From Proteobacteria bacterium UBA664 (lineage in GTDB: Bacteria > Pseudomonadota > Gammaproteobacteria > UBA7966), in contig DBNU01000144.1 of the NCBI GenBank assembly GCA_002299125.1, forward strand, positions 1 to 9,282: DNA of 9,282 nt, given 5' to 3'. Numbering within the stretch: position 1 is the stretch's first letter; every line of letters starts with the position of its first letter. This document shows positions 6,355 to 9,282 of the stretch, one piece after another. A program made the translations under genes and the position numbers. Under the pieces are notes generated by a model, which was given only the letters and a program-made list of their open reading frames with translations, was not told the DNA's origin and ran no database searches.

Positions 6355-8796
6355 TCAGCCGGTGCGCCGATGTGCGGGCGCGGCCACCGCGGTACCGGCG
6401 TGGCCGACCGCGAAGCCGCGCACGAAGGCGGCCAGGGCCTCCGCTGTAAGCGGATGGCTGAGGTGATAGCCCTGGCCATGGGTGCAACCCAGTGTGCACA
6501 GGGCCTCGACCTGCTCTTCGCTCTCCACCCCCTCGGCGACCACGTCCAGCGACAGCCGCCGACACAACTCGACCACGCTCGCGACGACTGCGCGGTGACG
6601 TTCCTGACTGCCGATGGCCTGCACGAAGCTGCGGTCGATCTTCACCGCGTCCACCGTGAAGTGCTGCACCCAGGAGAGTGAGGAATAGCCGGTGCCGAAG
6701 TCGTCCAGAGCAAAGCGCACGCCGGCCTCGCGCAACGCGATGAGGTTGCGTACGGCGACTGCACGATGACGGAAGACGGCCGTCTCGGTCAGCTCGAACT
6801 CGATTTCCTGAGGCGCAACCTCCATGCGGCTGAGCAGCGACAGCACGCGGTCGGCCAGGCCCTCGGCCTCCACCTGATGTGTCGAGAGGTTGATCGAGAG
6901 TCGTCCGGCATCGAGGCCGGCGCGCTTCCAGTCGCGAAGCTGCGTGAGGGCCTCGATCAGCACCCAGTTGCCGAGTTCGTGGATGAGCCCGCAGGCCTCG
7001 GCCACCGGGATGAACTCTGCCGGGCTCAAGGTCCCGAGTATCGGGTCCTGCCAGCGCACCAGCACCTCCGCACCGCGGAAGTGCCGATCCGGCAGGCTGA
7101 ACAGTGGCTGGAAGCACAGACTCAGACCCTGACCGGTGAGCGCCTGCCGGAGGGCGTTCTCGATCTCCAGGGTGCGCCGTGCAAAGCGCTCCATGCTCGC
7201 CTCATAGAAGCGGAACTGGTTCTTGCCCGCACCCTTGGCCGCGTACATGGCGACGTCTGCGTTCTTGATGAGCTGCTCGGCGGTATCCCCGCTGCCCGGG
7301 TGCAGCACGATGCCGATGCTCATGCCCACATGGACCTGCAGCGTATCGATGCCGACGGGTTCATCGAAGGCCGCGTAGAGGCGCTGAGCGATGCGTGCGG
7401 CATCCTCGGGCTGCTTGAGGTCGTTGAGGATGAGCAGGAATTCATCACCGCCGAGGCGCGCGACCAGGGAGGTGGATGTATCGCTCTCCGTCTGATCGAG
7501 ATCGGGCGGCACGACACTGTCATAGGCGCGGATCGCCTGCACCAGCCGCTGCGCCACCTTGACCACCAGCCGGTCACCGGCCTTGTGGCCCATGCTGTCG
7601 TTGATGCCCTTGAAGTTGTCCAGATCGATGAACATCAGGGCGAAGCAACCTTCGGCCCGGCGCTCGAGTCGGGCAATCTCGGCCGCGAGGCGCTGCATGA
7701 TGTAGCGCCGGTTGGGCAGGCCGGTGAGCGCATCCGCATTGATGAGGCGATGCGCCTCGGCACTGGATTCGCGCAGATGGCGGCGCACATCCTCGAGCGT
7801 CCTCGCCAGCGCCGCGATCTCGTCCGACTGGTGGGACACGGGCAGCCCCGGGCCCGCATCGTTGCGCACGAAGGCCCGGGCCGCTTCGGTCAGGTCTTCG
7901 ATGGGGCGCACCAGCAGGCGCTGCGCGAGCAGGCCGTGGAGGAACCACAGCAAGAGACCGGCCCCGAAGGCCCCGCCAAGACCGGCGAGCAGCCAGCGGC
8001 TCGCGGCGAACACCTCTGCGCGCGGGATGAGCACCACGGCCGTGAGGCCGCCCGGGAGTGGCCGGGCGAGGCCGCCGAGGTCGAGCGCGCCCACGCGCTG
8101 ACGATGGACCTGGCCCGCTGCACCGGCAGCCAGCAGGGCGTCCAGTTCCGCCGGTGCCAGGAACCAGGGCACGTGCCCGGGATGGCTGGCCGCGAGGATG
8201 CGACGTTCGCCGTCGAGCAACCACAGCAGAGGCTGGGCAAGTGACGGCGGTGCCTCGATGCGATCTTCTGCCAGCGGCAGCACCACCGGTACGGCCGCGA
8301 GCAACCACGGTCCCCGCACGCCGATCCGATGGGCAAGCACGGGACCTGCGGCCGCAGGGGTGAACACACCGGCCGGCAGTAGTTGCGAGGGACGCGACGC
8401 ATCCAGATCCAGCATCCACGCGGGTTGCTCGCGCGGACTGACAGGACCTTGGTTCGGGAGCGCCGCTGGCGGCGCAACGCGGAGTGCCCCATAGGCCGGC
8501 CAGGCGCGCCCCAGACGCATGAGCAGCGCATCGAGCGCGGCTGCGGCAGGCGACCCTTGGGTGGCCAGGTCTGCGAGCGCGGGCTCGCTCGCGACCATCC
8601 GGTCGAGGTCTTCCTCCGCGCGCGCGAGTGCTGTGCTCACCCCCTGGGCCAGCGCGCGCGTCTGCACGAGGGCCAGCCGCACGGCGGCCGTTTCATCGGC
8701 CGACCATTGCAGCCACAGCGCCGAGGCCGCCAGACCAGCGAGCGGAACGACGAGCCCGGGCAGGCCCATCAGGAGGAATCGTTGCCGGATCTGCAT
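6355..8796 (-). CDS. Membrane-bound HAMP-GGDEF-EAL cyclic di-GMP enzyme
   Basis: With start ATG at 8796 the protein has 813 residues. It has a membrane helix (about 7-28), a periplasmic sensor of about 240 residues of unrecognised family, a second helix (about 268-293), a HAMP-like linker (RPIEDLTEAA, DEIAAL), then GGDEF and EAL domains. The cyclase domain keeps the metal-binding FIDLDNFK, FKGIND, GHKAGD and an intact GGDEF at 449-453. The phosphodiesterase domain reads EVL at 577-579 (Glu kept) and retains Asn636, Glu668, Asp698-Asp699, Lys719, Glu755, Glu758 and Gln775, so it looks active. An insertion of about 17 residues separates the inhibitory-site-like RAYD (423-426) from the GGDEF strand. 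A longer GTG start at 8832 (825 residues) is possible but lies in a palindrome arm with a weak ribosome binding site. The gene converges on the secretion operon. The domain order matches LapD, but LapD is catalytically dead, so I do not use that name. Confidence 0.93.
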   Translation of the reverse strand: MQIRQRFLLMGLPGLVVPLAGLAASALWLQWSADETAAVRLALVQTRALAQGVSTALARAEEDLDRMVASEPALADLATQGSPAAAALDALLMRLGRAWPAYGALRVAPPAALPNQGPVSPREQPAWMLDLDASRPSQLLPAGVFTPAAAGPVLAHRIGVRGPWLLAAVPVVLPLAEDRIEAPPSLAQPLLWLLDGERRILAASHPGHVPWFLAPAELDALLAAGAAGQVHRQRVGALDLGGLARPLPGGLTAVVLIPRAEVFAASRWLLAGLGGAFGAGLLLWFLHGLLAQRLLVRPIEDLTEAARAFVRNDAGPGLPVSHQSDEIAALARTLEDVRRHLRESSAEAHRLINADALTGLPNRRYIMQRLAAEIARLERRAEGCFALMFIDLDNFKGINDSMGHKAGDRLVVKVAQRLVQAIRAYDSVVPPDLDQTESDTSTSLVARLGGDEFLLILNDLKQPEDAARIAQRLYAAFDEPVGIDTLQVHVGMSIGIVLHPGSGDTAEQLIKNADVAMYAAKGAGKNQFRFYEASMERFARRTLEIENALRQALTGQGLSLCFQPLFSLPDRHFRGAEVLVRWQDPILGTLSPAEFIPVAEACGLIHELGNWVLIEALTQLRDWKRAGLDAGRLSINLSTHQVEAEGLADRVLSLLSRMEVAPQEIEFELTETAVFRHRAVAVRNLIALREAGVRFALDDFGTGYSSLSWVQHFTVDAVKIDRSFVQAIGSQERHRAVVASVVELCRRLSLDVVAEGVESEEQVEALCTLGCTHGQGYHLSHPLTAEALAAFVRGFAVGHAGTAVAAPAHRRTG

Positions 8797-8829
8797 CGGG
8801 TGGCTGGCGTCCCTGCCGTTTGCACGCCG

Positions 8830-8854
8830 CACGTTGAGCTTTCAGCGCAACGTG
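8830..8854. promoter_or_regulatory. Operator-like dyad upstream of the c-di-GMP enzyme gene
   Basis: CACGTTG (8830-8836) and CAACGTG (8848-8854) form a perfect 7-bp inverted repeat around an 11-base spacer, 34-58 bases before the ATG at 8796 on the minus strand. Arm spacing suits a dimeric repressor or activator, or an mRNA hairpin. No strong promoter hexamers are visible nearby; a weak pair (TTCAAG then GATAGC, 18-base spacer) lies just upstream on the minus strand. Confidence 0.4.
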
Positions 8855-8943
8855 TCTGGGCGTGCTATCGGCACCCGCCTGCGAGTGCTTGAAGCAGCGC
8901 CCTGCACGCGCCGACCGCGCAGCACCTGGCGGCCCGGCTGCGC

Positions 8944-8970
8944 GGGGCATGGCCCTGCCATTCCCGCCCC
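8944..8970 (-). terminator. Hairpin just downstream of tRNA-Lys
   Basis: GGGGC (8944-8948) pairs with GCCCC (8966-8970) and ATGGC (8949-8953) pairs with GCCAT (8957-8961), closing a 3-base loop with a 4-base bulge on one side. It begins 2 bases beyond the tRNA 3' end. It could end the transcript or guide 3' processing. There is no T-run on the minus strand, so it is not a textbook intrinsic terminator. Confidence 0.4.
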
Positions 8971-8972
8971 GA

Positions 8973-9048
8973 TGGTGGGCCGTGATGGATTCGAACCATC
9001 GACCAACGGATTAAAAGTCCGCTGCTCTACCGGCTGAGCTAACGGCCC
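8973..9048 (-). tRNA. tRNA-Lys, anticodon TTT
   Basis: The reverse complement folds as a complete 76-nt cloverleaf. The acceptor stem GGGCCGT pairs with ACGGCCC. The D-arm contains TTAGCTCAGCCGGTAGAGC. The anticodon stem GCGGA/TCCGT encloses loop CTTTTAA with anticodon TTT. The T-arm contains GGTTCGAATCC. The discriminator A and CCA are encoded at the 3' end. It closely resembles E. coli tRNA-Lys. It reads AAA and AAG codons, the latter through the modified wobble base usual in bacteria. It stands alone, with its own apparent promoter upstream at 9073-9099. Confidence 0.97.
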
Positions 9049-9072
9049 GTTCTGCCGGGCTACGGGGGCGGG

Positions 9073-9099
9073 AGCATAGCCGATGCCGCGTGCAGTCGA
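9073..9099 (-). promoter_or_regulatory. Probable sigma-70 promoter of tRNA-Lys
   Basis: On the minus strand a -10 box TATGCT (9073-9078) lies 15 bases after a -35-like TCGACT (9094-9099). The -10 box is 24 bases before the tRNA 5' end. The stretch after the -10 is C-rich (CCCGCCCCCG), like the GC-rich discriminators of stringently controlled stable-RNA promoters. The short spacer makes the -35 assignment uncertain. Confidence 0.45.
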
Positions 9100-9146
9100 G
9101 AGGCCGACGCGCTGCTCACACGACCGGTGCCTGGATTATCCTTCCG

Positions 9147-9179
9147 CGCCTGAGTTGTCCGTGACCGCATGCTCAGGCG
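9147..9179. promoter_or_regulatory. Inverted repeat in the leader of the FmdB-family gene
   Basis: CGCCTGAG (9147-9154) and CTCAGGCG (9172-9179) form a perfect 8-bp inverted repeat with a 17-base spacer, ending 29 bases before the GTG start. It could be an operator or an mRNA stem. No T-run follows, so it does not look like a terminator for anything upstream. Confidence 0.4.
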
Positions 9180-9208
9180 GAGCGGGCTCACCCCCAGGAG
9201 ACGACAAG

Positions 9209-9282
9209 GTGCCGATCTACGAATACCAGTGCGATGGCTGTGGCCATCAGATGGAAGTGATGCAGTCGATGAAGGATGCAGC
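9209..9282 (+). CDS. FmdB-family zinc-ribbon protein, 5' part
   Basis: The start is GTG at 9209, with AGGAG (9196-9200) 8 bases upstream; the window ends after 24 codons. The N-terminus MPIYEYQCDGCGHQMEVMQS is the hallmark of small FmdB-type regulatory/zinc-ribbon proteins. It shows the first CxxC metal-binding pair (Cys8, Cys11); the second pair would lie beyond the edge. These proteins are usually about 70-110 residues and their biochemical role is not well defined. In many Gammaproteobacteria the gene precedes a DUF502 gene and aspS, which could be looked for just past the window. It is divergent from the tRNA-Lys gene. Confidence 0.9.
   Translation, partial: MPIYEYQCDGCGHQMEVMQSMKDA

Noticed and set aside
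6766..8244. 492-residue plus-strand open frame opposite the GGDEF-EAL gene
   Set aside because: Antisense of a well-supported protein; composition is typical of GC-rich shadows.
8519..9037. Plus-strand open frame ending in GRDGFEPSTNGLKVRCSTG
   Set aside because: The C-terminus is a translation of the reverse strand of tRNA-Lys, a well-known false protein.

Overview
The window is GC-rich and densely coded. It reads as a piece of a proteobacterial chromosome, most likely gammaproteobacterial. This inference rests on an RTX/type I secretion (T1SS) cluster, a tRNA-Lys(TTT) with encoded CCA, an FmdB-family zinc-ribbon gene, and short palindromic repeats of the 'GTCATCCCCGC / GCGGGGATGAC' kind common in Beta- and Gammaproteobacteria. 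I cannot name the genus.

Layout, left to right. (1) 1-668, + strand: the 3' end of an RTX protein gene, with fourteen uninterrupted Ca-binding nonapeptides and an unprocessed-looking C-terminal tail of the kind that carries a T1SS signal. (2) 669-999: a gene-free stretch with two REP-like hairpins, a 20-bp tandem repeat and a potentially structured leader. (3) 1000-6218, + strand: a tight three-gene T1SS operon. It holds a short ABC transporter without an N-terminal domain, a longer ABC transporter with a C39-like N-terminal domain (4-base ATGA overlap), and an HlyD/LapC-type membrane fusion protein (3 bases between stop and start). (4) 6219-6354: a convergent intergenic gap with one more copy of the REP-like unit. 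(5) 6355-8796, - strand: a membrane-anchored HAMP-GGDEF-EAL protein with apparently intact catalytic motifs for both making and breaking cyclic di-GMP. (6) 8973-9048, - strand: tRNA-Lys(TTT). (7) 9209-end, + strand: the start of an FmdB-family gene.

How they fit together: the RTX protein is the obvious substrate of the adjacent inner-membrane exporter. An outer-membrane TolC-like channel is needed but not present here, so it must be encoded elsewhere. The c-di-GMP enzyme converges on the operon. Its two-membrane-helix/HAMP/GGDEF/EAL topology recalls LapD of the Lap adhesin system, but it keeps catalytic residues that LapD lacks, so a functional link is only a hypothesis.

The most distinctive feature is the ABC pair. 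Both nucleotide-binding domains have lost a normal LSGGQ signature (MAQGF in the first, LPVSL in the second), and the first has Asp in place of the catalytic Glu. This suggests an obligate asymmetric heterodimer with one degenerate ATP site, an unusual arrangement for a type I secretion exporter.
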